Origin: Burkholderia sp. IMCC1007 | GTDB lineage: Bacteria > Pseudomonadota > Gammaproteobacteria > Burkholderiales > Burkholderiaceae | DNA length: 64,000 nt | NCBI RefSeq assembly: GCF_027257875.1 | Contig: NZ_JAPVQY010000004.1 | Span: forward strand, 1 to 64,000 | Reading direction: 5' to 3' | Part shown: in pieces, positions 55,157 to 63,376 of the stretch | How positions within the stretch are numbered: position 1 is the stretch's first letter | Layout of the letters: every line of letters begins with the position of its first letter | The notes under the pieces: generated by a model | Databases searched by the model: none | The model's input: the letters and a program-made list of their open reading frames with translations, nothing else | What the model was told of the DNA's origin: nothing | Translations under genes and position numbers: made by a program

Positions 55157-56002
55157 ATCAGCGATACCAGCGAGGACTGAAATCCTTCGAAAAGCTTCAC
55201 TACGGTAGACGGCTATCTGGGCGACCAGCAATACGAGGGTAGTCCCAAGTGGATGGCGCCTTCGCCACCGAAAGCCGCCATCCAGCGCTGGACGATCCGA
55301 TGACCGGAAGGGGTTGAAAGCGGACGGCATGGCCCGCGTACCCCGTAAATCTGCGGATGAACTTTTGTTACCACCGATCGCGGTCGGGCATGGCGTCGAC
55401 AGCCATAGCAATCCGGTCCTCGACCGGCAAATCGTCGTGTTCCGGGGGCGACCGCCCCGTGGTGGATGCGCTCACGAGCCGCTTGCGATAAATACCCTTA
55501 TCGCATGCGCCCTTTGCGCGACCTAAACTGTTCCCATGAAAACCGCTCCCGTGCCGCGCGCGCGGACGGGGCACCGACCGTCCGCCGGGCCGGCCGCCAG
55601 AACCTTCCCCTCCCGGCCCGGTAGCCGGACGAGTCGTACGGAACCGGCTGACGGCAACACAGCCCCGTCACAAGAGGCGCTGTTGGGCTCGGCTAACGTT
55701 CAGGCGCGTTCGCGCTTGTCCCGTTTTGACGCCACAGGTCAAATGCGCGCGTGGCCGCCCACGTGTCGATCGACGGATCAAGAGTCCCGCATGCGGCCGT
55801 GACGCATTAAAAAATGCGTCAGATACAATTATGTCACATTAGTTGCGTGCGCAACTTTAGTGAAGCCCCCGTCACGGCGGCGTTTTTGTTTGCTAAGCTT
55901 ACCACTTTCTCGATGTCGCCGGTCGGCGCTGGCGAGCCACGCGCTTGGTGCAGCTGCGGCGCAAGCATGCCGCCAGGGTGCGGATTTCGTTGATGGTGAT
56001 CA
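55157..56002. other. Non-coding, hairpin-rich region after the liv operon
   Basis: About 850 bp without a recognisable gene. A small frame at 55536-55802 has no family and low-complexity Arg/Pro/Ser composition. From 55725 to 55890 several dyads are packed together: TTTGAC...GTCAAA (55725-55743), GACGCATT-AAAA-AATGCGTC (55801-55820), AGTTGCG-TG-CGCAACT (55841-55856) and a terminator-like stem. The region looks like an insertion or deletion scar. Confidence 0.5.
55865..55888 (+). terminator. Terminator-like hairpin
   Basis: GCCCCCG-TCA-CGGCGGC, a 7-bp stem with one mismatch, followed by GTTTTTGTTT. It is the last of four closely spaced dyads. No gene ends just before it. Confidence 0.5.
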
Positions 56003-56485
56003 GCCGTTCCGGCGATCGCTTACCTGCTCGCGCCGACGGTGCGTGAAGCGCAGCGGATCGCCAGCGCATTTCGCGCCACGACCGTGATGCCGAGCCCCTT
56101 CACGATGCTGCTGTCGACCCAATGGATCAACGACGGCACCGCGAGTGAAATGCTGGCCACGATTCGATCGGAGGCGCATGCACGGCAGGCGATCGCGGGC
56201 CGGATTCTCCGCGCATGGCCTTTCGATGCCCACCCCGACGGTTTCCATCTCTGGCTGCCGATTCCGCGCGAGTGCCTATGGACCGCACCGGACCTGGCGC
56301 AGCATCTGCGGAGTCGAAGCGTCGCCGCCGTGGCAAGCGCGGCATTTTCGACGGACGGCGACCCGCCAGCGGCGATTCGCATCTGCCTCCGCGGGCCGCA
56401 GGATCGGGAACAGTGCCAGGACGGCCTGGAACTCGTCGCGGAGGCACTGACCGACGCGCATCATCTTTATGGCGCGGCGATGTAG
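56003..56485 (+). pseudogene. C-terminal fragment of a MocR/PdxR-type (GntR-aminotransferase) regulator
   Basis: About 160 codons encode the end of a fold-type I aminotransferase-like domain as found in MocR regulators. AIAYLLAPTVREAQRIASAF resembles the usual R-x-GYLVAP region. The match continues through LLSTQWINDGTASEMLATIRSEA, GRILRAWPFDAHPDGFHLWLP and AAFSTDGDPPAAIRICLRG. A TGA lies in frame at 55997-55999 and nothing upstream matches the missing HTH and PLP-lysine parts. The fragment cannot bind DNA. It is a remnant left by deletion or rearrangement, next to the hairpin-rich segment. Confidence 0.75.
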
Positions 56486-56861
56486 CGGCTGGGTAGCCGC
56501 GGACCCAAATAAACTTGACACCGCTATCAGGATCGGCACGAAGCTGCCCTCACGGCCACGAGCGATTTCGACACGAACCCGATCGCGAGCCGTGAGGGCG
56601 CGTCTCGTTATAGTACGTGCGTCAGTCGTCGATTTTGCGTCTTGCGTCCCGCCCTCCGCTCCGAGTCCACACAACCAATGCCCGAGACGCTCTTCGGCTT
56701 TCAGGCGAAGGGGAGACAGCAACCCGTTGAACCCGCCCACTTTGCCCATCGGGAATAGGGATCTATACTTAGTTAACAGACTAATCCGTGATTTCGCAAC
56801 GCTTCTTAGACAGCCTTCGGCAGTCCCGTTGTCAAACATGACCCACGTCGACGGAGGGGAT
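56486..56861. other. Intergenic, no gene recognised; promoter of the DUF4148 gene
   Basis: About 375 bp. An open minus-strand frame crosses it, but I recognise nothing in it. Near 56760-56800 the sequence turns AT-rich (ggatctatacttagttaac), with TATACT as a possible -10 for the DUF4148 gene. Confidence 0.4.
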
Positions 56862-57188
56862 ATGAATCTGCAACGCGGCATCACGCTCGCTGGCGTCGGC
56901 ATGCTGCTCGCCAGCGCCGTAACGTGTGCGCAATCGTCACCCAACCATGCGGACGCCTCTCCACCGCTGACGCGCACCGAAGTCCGACAGCAGGTGATCG
57001 ATCTGAATGCGGTCGGCTATCGTCCCGAGATCACCGGCAACGCGCTCTACCCGAACGATCTTATCGAAGCGCAACGACGTCTGGCCTGCAAGCAGAAACT
57101 GCAGGCCCAAGGCGGAAACGATGCTGAATGGGCACGGCGTTGCAACATTGCAAGCACGATCACGACGGCCAATCCGTCAGCTTATTGA
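56862..57188 (+). CDS. DUF4148 domain-containing exported protein, second copy
   Basis: A 108-aa protein with a signal peptide (cut near VTCA-QSS, about residue 23) and the DUF4148 core LTRTEVRQQVIDLNAVGYRPE followed by NALYPNDLIEAQRRL. It ends with a short tail containing two Cys (LACKQK and ARRCN) not present in the copy at 38805, so a disulfide is possible. GGAGGGGAT precedes ATG. It is a distant paralog with low identity outside the core. Confidence 0.88.
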   Translation: MNLQRGITLAGVGMLLASAVTCAQSSPNHADASPPLTRTEVRQQVIDLNAVGYRPEITGNALYPNDLIEAQRRLACKQKLQAQGGNDAEWARRCNIASTITTANPSAY

Positions 57189-57328
57189 GCGTCGATGCGC
57201 GCCATAAGCCGGCATTCACCGACACACCGCTACGCGAATTGCCGGCACGACGGCGTGTCGCGCCGGCGCGTCGTTCATCGCCGGGTTCCGTCTCGACGGT
57301 AGCACCGGATGACGGCTGACAGGCTTCG

Positions 57329-58078
57329 TCAATGCTTCGTGCCGAAGCCGGCAACGATCGCCTTCGATTCAGCCGAGTCGAGCAGCGTTTCGAATTCGTA
57401 GAGTTCGGATCTGAACAACGCATTCATGCCCGCAAACGCGTGGCTCTTGAGCAGCGCCTTGGTCTTGACAACCGCCGCGCCGGGCATCGTCGCCAGTTTC
57501 TCTGCGCGTTCGCGGGCATACGCGAACAGCTTTTCAGGCGCGAGCACGCGATTGACGAGGCCGGTGCGCAGCGCATGGTCGGCGTCGAATGCTTCGGCAA
57601 ACAGCATCGCTTCCGCGGCCAGCCGGTAGCCGGCTGTCATCGGTGCCAGTCGGCTCGACCCGAATTCAGGACTCACGCCGATTTTGGTAAACGGCATGCC
57701 GAATATCGCATTGGAGGCCGCGTACACGACGTCGCAGTGATACAGCAGCGTCGTCCCGATCCCCATTGCCGGTCCCGCGACAGCAGCGATCAGCGGTTTA
57801 GTCAGCGCATTGACCGTATCCATGAAGGTCAAGACCGGGCGATAGCCTTCATGGGCGACGGATTCCGACTTCAGATCTTTCCCGGCCGTAAACATATCGG
57901 TCTGGCCGCGAATGAGAAGAACGCGGACGTCAGGGTCGTTTTCGGCATCGGAAAATGCCTCGCGAAGCATCGTATAGGCGTTGTCGTCGAGCGCATTCCT
58001 GCGCTCGCGTCGGTTGATTTCGATTTCAGCCACACCCTTGGACACAACATAGAGAATGGGGAGATCCACTGCCGGCAT
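57329..58078 (-). CDS. Enoyl-CoA hydratase/isomerase (crotonase) family protein
   Basis: A 249-aa crotonase. Oxyanion-hole elements are IRGQTDMFTAGKDLKSE (about 57-73) and AVAGPAMGIGTTLLYHCD (about 97-114). FGMPFTKIGVSPEFGSSRLAP places a Glu at the second catalytic position (SPEFGSS), as in isomerase-type members. It is the last gene of the minus-strand catabolic group, with a small ORF just upstream. It probably acts on the CoA ester produced by the CaiB/BaiF transferase. Confidence 0.88.
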   Translation of the reverse strand: MPAVDLPILYVVSKGVAEIEINRRERRNALDDNAYTMLREAFSDAENDPDVRVLLIRGQTDMFTAGKDLKSESVAHEGYRPVLTFMDTVNALTKPLIAAVAGPAMGIGTTLLYHCDVVYAASNAIFGMPFTKIGVSPEFGSSRLAPMTAGYRLAAEAMLFAEAFDADHALRTGLVNRVLAPEKLFAYARERAEKLATMPGAAVVKTKALLKSHAFAGMNALFRSELYEFETLLDSAESKAIVAGFGTKH

Positions 58079-58105
58079 CCTGGTAATTTGAGAAGAAAAG
58101 GCGCT

Positions 58106-58294
58106 TCATGAATCGCGGCTGCGTTGCACCTGGAAATTCACCGGTTCCGTTACGTCGTCACCGCAATAGCCGGCCAGATCGATTCCGTAATCTCGCGGAT
58201 TCCCTGATGCAGGTACGGCCGCCGCCCGAAAACCTGCGGAGATCGGGTTCGTCCATTGCCGCGCCGCGTTGACGGTCAGTTCGTATGCCGGCAT
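58106..58294 (-). CDS. Small ORF with strong ribosome site, unknown
   Basis: A 62-aa frame beginning MPAYELTVNAARQW, with an excellent GGAGG 5 nt before ATG, placed 12 bp after the flavin reductase stop and 27 bp before the crotonase gene. The first 13 residues resemble the opening of xanthine-dehydrogenase-type [2Fe-2S] subunits, but the cysteine motifs are missing and the remainder matches nothing I know. It may be a remnant of such a gene or a genuine small protein. Confidence 0.45.
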   Translation of the reverse strand: MPAYELTVNAARQWTNPISAGFRAAAVPASGNPRDYGIDLAGYCGDDVTEPVNFQVQRSRDS

Positions 58295-58306
58295 CCTGAC
58301 CTCCGC

Positions 58307-59095
58307 TTACTGCGCCAGCGCACGAATTCCCGCGTTGAAGTTCACCATCGGCGAGCCTGCGTCGCCGGTGGTCGTCTTGCTGATCTTGCCGACGAACATC
58401 TCGTGCGTGCCGAGGGTCGTGGTATGGATGACGTCGCACTCGACGTTGGCCAGTGCGTCCACCAGGATCGGCAGGCCGTCCAGTCCCGCGTTCCACTGCC
58501 CCCTGGCAAAGCGCGGGCAGCCCTGCGGCTCCTTCATGAATTTCGTCACGACGTCCTGGTGAGCGTGGCCCAGGATATTGGCGACGAATTTGCCGTGGGT
58601 TCTCAACGGCTCGAGCATCGAGGAGTCGCGGTGCACGAAGAAGCCCACCAGCGGCGGCTCGGCCGAAATCGCCGTCAGGCTGGAGACCACCATCCCGCTC
58701 GGATTGGCGACGTCTCCGGTCGTGATCGCGGACACGCCGGCCGCGAGCATGCGCATCGCGGCCTTGAAGTCCTCGACCGAACTGCCGCCCGAGCACTCGT
58801 TGCGCACAATGTGTGCGCGAATCAGACCGGCCTCGTTGACCCAGTTGTATTTCCGGGCGAAGCCCACCATCGCGCCGAAACCGGCTTCCCAGTCCGCATC
58901 CCCCGCCTTGCCGGACAGGAATCGAATGACTTGGGGATTGACCCAGACGTGTTCTTCATCGGCACGCTGGCCGACTCGCGCGATCGCGCGATCGAGCAGC
59001 GCGCTCGGCTGCTCGTCCACCAGGATCTCGAACTGCTGGAAGTGCGAAGGCGCAATCAGCGTAATCGCACCACTGTTGGTCATATGCAGACGCAT
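58307..59095 (-). CDS. Flavin reductase family protein with N-terminal extension
   Basis: A 262-aa protein. The C-terminal ~165 residues (from VEDFKAAMRMLAAGVSAITTGD) form the flavin reductase-like domain of HpaC/TftC two-component monooxygenases, with GMVVSSLTAISAEPPLVGFFVHRDSSM and GKFVANILGHAHQDV. It makes reduced FMN/FAD for a partner oxygenase. The first ~95 residues are a separate helical region (HFQQFEILVDEQPSALLDRAI, VWVNPQVIRFLSG) of unknown role. ATG at 59095 has GGAGA about 8 nt upstream; an earlier in-frame ATG lacks one. The natural partner is the luciferase-like monooxygenase at 63377. Confidence 0.85.
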   Translation of the reverse strand: MRLHMTNSGAITLIAPSHFQQFEILVDEQPSALLDRAIARVGQRADEEHVWVNPQVIRFLSGKAGDADWEAGFGAMVGFARKYNWVNEAGLIRAHIVRNECSGGSSVEDFKAAMRMLAAGVSAITTGDVANPSGMVVSSLTAISAEPPLVGFFVHRDSSMLEPLRTHGKFVANILGHAHQDVVTKFMKEPQGCPRFARGQWNAGLDGLPILVDALANVECDVIHTTTLGTHEMFVGKISKTTTGDAGSPMVNFNAGIRALAQ

Positions 59096-59426
59096 TGCAA
59101 GTCTCCGTATTGCTCGCTTATCGATTAACCGAACCGCCACTCGCATTTCGATCCATGTATGGAGACCGACGACGCGAGTGCGATTGTTGTTGAATCGATT
59201 CTAAGCCGTCCGGAAGATCCGGCTCAATTCAAAAAACTCGCGTTCTGTATTAGGAAATCGACATCAATACGCTTCAATTCTTCTCTTCCCGCCCGTACCC
59301 GGATCAATCGGGCGTCGATAACGCGATAGCCCGATGGCCCGAGGGCCGGCGTCGATGCGCCTTGTACCGCCGATGCGTCGTCACCGCACGTCGACGGCGC
59401 GTCATCCCTCGACACGCGGCTCGCGC
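59096..59426. other. Intergenic between CoA transferase and flavin reductase
   Basis: About 330 bp with AT-richer stretches near 59220-59290. It probably carries a promoter for the flavin reductase. No gene is supported. Confidence 0.4.
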
Positions 59427-60641
59427 TCACACCACGCCCCGCTCGGCCAGCTCGGCAATACGCTCGGCGCTGTAGCCGAGCACGTGTTGCAGCACGTCGC
59501 GCGTACCCTCGCCCAGTTGCGGCGGCGCACGTCGCACCGGCATGCGCTCGCCATCGAAGCGCCACGGCGGCGCAAGCACGGGCGTCGTGCCGGATTCCGT
59601 ATGTGGGTGAGGTTGCATGGTCAGGAGCCCCGCTTGCGTCGCGCGCTCCGACAGCAGCGCTTCGCGCAGCCCCGCCACCTCGCCGCATGGAATGCCCGCG
59701 CCCGCGAGCTTGGCGAGCAGCGCAGCGCGCTTCTCGCCCGCAATGGCGCGGCGGACTTCGGGCAGCAACACAGCGCGATTCCGCGAGCGCAGGATATTGG
59801 TCTTGAAGCGCGCGTCGTCGGCAAGTTCCGGGCGCAGCAGCACTTCACGGCAAAAGCGTTCGTACTGACCGTTATTGCCCACCGCGACCACTACCGGGCC
59901 GTCTTCGGCGTCGAATACGCCATACGGCACGATCGACGGATGCTCGTTGCCGAAACGCGGCGGATCCTCGCCGGCCACAAGCGCCTCGAGTCCGTAGTAG
60001 GCCGTGATCATGAGCCCGCAGTCGAACAGCGCCATTTCGATGTGACGCCCGCAGTCGGTGCGTTCGCGTTCGTAGAGCGCGGCGAGAACCGCCTGCGCCG
60101 AATACATGCCGGTAAACAGGTCGACGGCCGCAACGCCGAACTTGAGCGGCGGCCGTTCGGCTTCGCCATTCAACGCCATCAATCCGGCCTCGCCCTGCAC
60201 GAGCAAATCGTAGCCGGGGCGAGCGGCCTCCGGGCCGGCGCGATCGTAACCGGAAATCGAGCAGTAAACGAGCTTGCTGTTTTCGCGCTTCAATTGCTCG
60301 TAGCCGAGGCCGAGCTTTTCCGCGCCGCCGAACTTGAAATTCTGAATGACGACATCGGATGTCTTCGCGATGTCGCGAGCGATCTGCTGTCCCTCCGGGG
60401 TTTGCAGGTCGAGCGTGAGCGAGCGCTTGTTGCGATTCACGCTATTGAAATAGGCCGTTTCCGTGCGGCCGATGCGCCGGCCCCAATCGCGTGTGTCGTC
60501 GCCGCGACCGGGATGCTCGACCTTGATGACCTCGGCGCCCAGGTCGCCGAGCACCATCGCGCACCACGGCCCGGCCAGCACGCGCGAGAGATCGAGTACG
60601 CGTACGCCGGCAAGCGGCAGTGCGCTGTTTTCTGAAGCCAT
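59427..60641 (-). CDS. CaiB/BaiF family CoA transferase (type III)
   Basis: A 404-aa enzyme moving CoA from a donor thioester to a carboxylic acid. The family opening is LPLAGVRVLDLSRVLAGPWCAMVLGDLGAEVIKVE. The catalytic Asp lies in ARPGYDLLVQGEAGLM (about residue 160). GRHIEMALFDCGL is also typical. GAGGAAC precedes ATG at 60641. It probably activates the substrate for the crotonase in the same group. Succinyl-CoA or acetyl-CoA are usual donors; the acceptor is unknown. Confidence 0.9.
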   Translation of the reverse strand: MASENSALPLAGVRVLDLSRVLAGPWCAMVLGDLGAEVIKVEHPGRGDDTRDWGRRIGRTETAYFNSVNRNKRSLTLDLQTPEGQQIARDIAKTSDVVIQNFKFGGAEKLGLGYEQLKRENSKLVYCSISGYDRAGPEAARPGYDLLVQGEAGLMALNGEAERPPLKFGVAAVDLFTGMYSAQAVLAALYERERTDCGRHIEMALFDCGLMITAYYGLEALVAGEDPPRFGNEHPSIVPYGVFDAEDGPVVVAVGNNGQYERFCREVLLRPELADDARFKTNILRSRNRAVLLPEVRRAIAGEKRAALLAKLAGAGIPCGEVAGLREALLSERATQAGLLTMQPHPHTESGTTPVLAPPWRFDGERMPVRRAPPQLGEGTRDVLQHVLGYSAERIAELAERGVV

Positions 60642-60766
60642 CGGATTGTTCCTCGATGCATTACGCCACACAAAGCGGACTCCGGCATGCGGCTGGCGTT
60701 TCGTCCATTCGGCTCGCGAACGTGCTCGACTGCCCGAACACCATTCGCAGCCGTTTACACCGCTGT

Positions 60767-61831
60767 TTATTCAATATCGGAAAAATCGAGCACCGTGCGT
60801 CCCAGCACGCGGCCGCTGCTCAGATCTTCGAATGCGTCGTTGATTTCATTCGCACTGCGCATACGCAGCGGCGGCGCAAGCAGCTGGCCGCTTTTCGCGA
60901 GCCGAACCACCTCTTTCAGGTCCGCGAGCGTGCCGACGAACGAGCCGACAATGGCCAGCGACCGCTGAGCGATCGGCGGCATCGGCATGGACAGTTCGCC
61001 TCCATGCAGTCCGACGATCACGTACATGCCGCCCTTGCACAGCGCGATGTTCGCCAACGCGAAAGTCGCGGGCATGCCGACGAAATCGATCGCGCCGGCC
61101 AGTCGCCCTCCGGTCAACGCCAGCAGCTCCGCGCCCGCCCGGTCGTGACTCGAACGCAGCGTCTTCGTGGCGCCGAGTGCTCGCGCGGCGGCAAGCTTGT
61201 CTTCGTCGACGTCGCACGCGATCACGTTCCCGACACCACGCGCGCGCAGGATCGAGATCGCGGACATCCCCACGCCGCCGCAGCCGATCACGGCAACCCA
61301 GTCGCCGGCATGGGTCGGCGGCAGCTTGGCCACTGCCGCATACGACGTCAGCCCCGAGCAAGCCAGCGTTGCCGCAAACGCGTCGTCCAGCCCGTCGACA
61401 TCGACGAGATACGTTTCGTCGGGAACCAGCAGATGCGACGCAAACGCGCCCGGCGTCGCGATGCCGATATTGAGCGGCTTCGCGCAGAGGTTTGCACGAC
61501 CGATTTCGCATGCGCGGCACGTCCCGCATCCGATCCACGGAAACACCAGCTTCTTCTGACCGACAGCGGCCTCGATCACGTCTTCGCCGCACGCGACGAT
61601 CGTACCGAGCGGCTCGTGGCCGAGCGTCAGCGGCGGCCGCAAGCCGCGTTCGCTCAGCATCGCCTTCTTGCCGCCACCCATGTCGAAGTAGCCTTCCCAC
61701 AGGTGAATATCCGAGTGGCACAGCCCCGCATGGGTCACCTTGATCAGCACTTCCCGGCCCTTCGGCACCGGGGTCTCGCGCAGTTTTACCTGCAATGGCT
61801 TGCCGTGTTCGATGACGTCGTAGCTAAACAT
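60767..61831 (-). CDS. Zinc-dependent alcohol dehydrogenase
   Basis: A 354-aa medium-chain dehydrogenase. Catalytic zinc ligands are in HAGLCHSDIHLWEG (Cys38 region) and LTLGHEPLGTI (His, Glu). The structural zinc cysteines are CGTCRACEIGRANLC. The NAD loop is VIGCGGVGMSAI, followed by Asp in IACDVDEDKL, so NAD is preferred over NADP. AGGAG lies about 10 nt before ATG. The porin gene lies 67 bp upstream on the same strand. It oxidises an alcohol intermediate of the local pathway. Confidence 0.92.
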   Translation of the reverse strand: MFSYDVIEHGKPLQVKLRETPVPKGREVLIKVTHAGLCHSDIHLWEGYFDMGGGKKAMLSERGLRPPLTLGHEPLGTIVACGEDVIEAAVGQKKLVFPWIGCGTCRACEIGRANLCAKPLNIGIATPGAFASHLLVPDETYLVDVDGLDDAFAATLACSGLTSYAAVAKLPPTHAGDWVAVIGCGGVGMSAISILRARGVGNVIACDVDEDKLAAARALGATKTLRSSHDRAGAELLALTGGRLAGAIDFVGMPATFALANIALCKGGMYVIVGLHGGELSMPMPPIAQRSLAIVGSFVGTLADLKEVVRLAKSGQLLAPPLRMRSANEINDAFEDLSSGRVLGRTVLDFSDIE

Positions 61832-61898
61832 TGCACTGCTCCTCCATTACCGTTTGCGCTGCGACGTCTTGCGCCATCACGCGACTGGAATACCAGGC

Positions 61899-63089
61899 TC
61901 AGAAACTTTGACGCAGGCCGATGCGCGCGACCACCTGTTTGCCGGTCGCGCTATCCACGATATTGTCGATGTCGGCAACGGCGCGACCGCCCTGCGAATT
62001 GACGCCCCGCGCATCCTGATAGCCCACTGCGGCATACAGCCCCGTCCGCTTGGACAGGCTGTACCACGCAAGCCCGTAAAACTGGTTCGAGTGCTGGTTG
62101 CCGACCTTCGTGCCGTCCGGTCGCGTCACGCCAGCCGACGTCTGGTAGTTCCAGCCGACGGACGTCGAGAACATGGGCGACCACATGTACTGGACGCCCA
62201 GATCGAACGTATTGAACTTGACCGCCACGCCGTTGAAACTCGTCATATTGCCGAATTCGGCGTTCGACCACGAACCCGCGAAGGTCCACGCGCCCTTCGT
62301 GTATTGCGCGGCCACCATCGCGATCTGGTACGACCGCGCGCTGACGTAGCCGGCGTCCAGTTGATGGCTCAGCAGCGTGCCCGATCCGTTCGACGTGAAC
62401 CATCCGGTTCCGCTCGTACTGCCGGTAGGATTCTTGAAGAACTCGTAAGCCGCGCCGACCTTCAGGCCAACGCCCGTATCGTATTGCGCACCGAAGTTGT
62501 ATTGGAGGCCGTTGGTGACGTCACCGGCGACACCACCGAGCGCAAGGCCGCCGCCGAATGTCAGGCCCTTGATGTTCGGGCTTAGATAGCGAATCGAATT
62601 GTTTTCGCGCAGATTGATCGCCGCGTTGTCGAGATCGCCTGCGTGCATCGAAGCGCCGTTAGAATTCAGCGAACCTGCATCGAGCGCCATCGTGAAGTTG
62701 TAGACGGAGTCGTACTGGCGGCCCAGCGTCACTTGACCGTATTGCGCGCTCCGCAAGCCGACGAAGATCTGCCGGCCCCACATCAGGCCGCCTTGACCGA
62801 AGCCACCGGTCGGGATATTGATACCCGATTCCAGCGTAAAGATCGTGTGGAGACCGCCACCGAGGTCTTCGTCACCGCGGATACCCCAGCGCGAGCCGGC
62901 CGTCCCCGACAGCGAATCCAACGCGAATTTCGAGCCGGCCGGCGTCACGGTGCCGTTTGCATTGGTCGTGCCGGTGTTGTTCGTGTACGTCACGGCCTGA
63001 TCGAGAATGCCATATATCATGACCGAGCTCTGTGCGTGTGCTGCAACTGTGAACATCGCCAACGCAGCACCCGCGAAAGTCTTTTTCAT
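61899..63089 (-). CDS. Gram-negative porin (Burkholderia OpcP/OmpC-like)
   Basis: A 396-aa outer-membrane trimeric porin. The signal peptide ends at VAAHA-QSS (about residue 19), followed by SVMIYGILDQAVTYTNN. Typical segments are SRWGIRGDEDLGGGLHTIFTLESG, GRQIFVGLRSAQYGQVTLGRQYDSVY and the terminal GLRQSF, with the C-terminal Phe needed for BAM-dependent assembly. In this cluster it likely brings the growth substrate across the outer membrane. A 290-bp leader separates it from the monooxygenase gene. Confidence 0.94.
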   Translation of the reverse strand: MKKTFAGAALAMFTVAAHAQSSVMIYGILDQAVTYTNNTGTTNANGTVTPAGSKFALDSLSGTAGSRWGIRGDEDLGGGLHTIFTLESGINIPTGGFGQGGLMWGRQIFVGLRSAQYGQVTLGRQYDSVYNFTMALDAGSLNSNGASMHAGDLDNAAINLRENNSIRYLSPNIKGLTFGGGLALGGVAGDVTNGLQYNFGAQYDTGVGLKVGAAYEFFKNPTGSTSGTGWFTSNGSGTLLSHQLDAGYVSARSYQIAMVAAQYTKGAWTFAGSWSNAEFGNMTSFNGVAVKFNTFDLGVQYMWSPMFSTSVGWNYQTSAGVTRPDGTKVGNQHSNQFYGLAWYSLSKRTGLYAAVGYQDARGVNSQGGRAVADIDNIVDSATGKQVVARIGLRQSF

Positions 63090-63376
63090 TGCAGTGTCTC
63101 CAATTTTTTTCTATTAATTGCGTGATCGGACACGTCTCGTATCCGTCCGCGAAGTGAAAAGAAATCGAAAAAACGCTATTTCAATTTCCGCACAACAGCA
63201 CAACACAGCCAAACAGCGCGTACCCGCATCTGATGCCGGTGACGACGATTCGCGCGGTTGCTCCACTCGCTGCATCACGGCGCGAATGGCCGGAAGTGCG
63301 ACCGCGCAATCGCGCGTAATCGCACCACTGACGTTCAATTGCGGACGCAATTGCCGTCGTCTTCGTATTCGGTCGT

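Noticed and set aside
56276-56977. Minus-strand frame across the MocR fragment and DUF4148 leader
   Set aside because: Overlaps two better-supported features and shows no recognisable family; kept only as unexplained open frame.
59224-59688. Frame reaching into the gap after the CoA transferase
   Set aside because: Overlaps the transferase coding region in a shadow frame, and the unique part has no ribosome site or homology.
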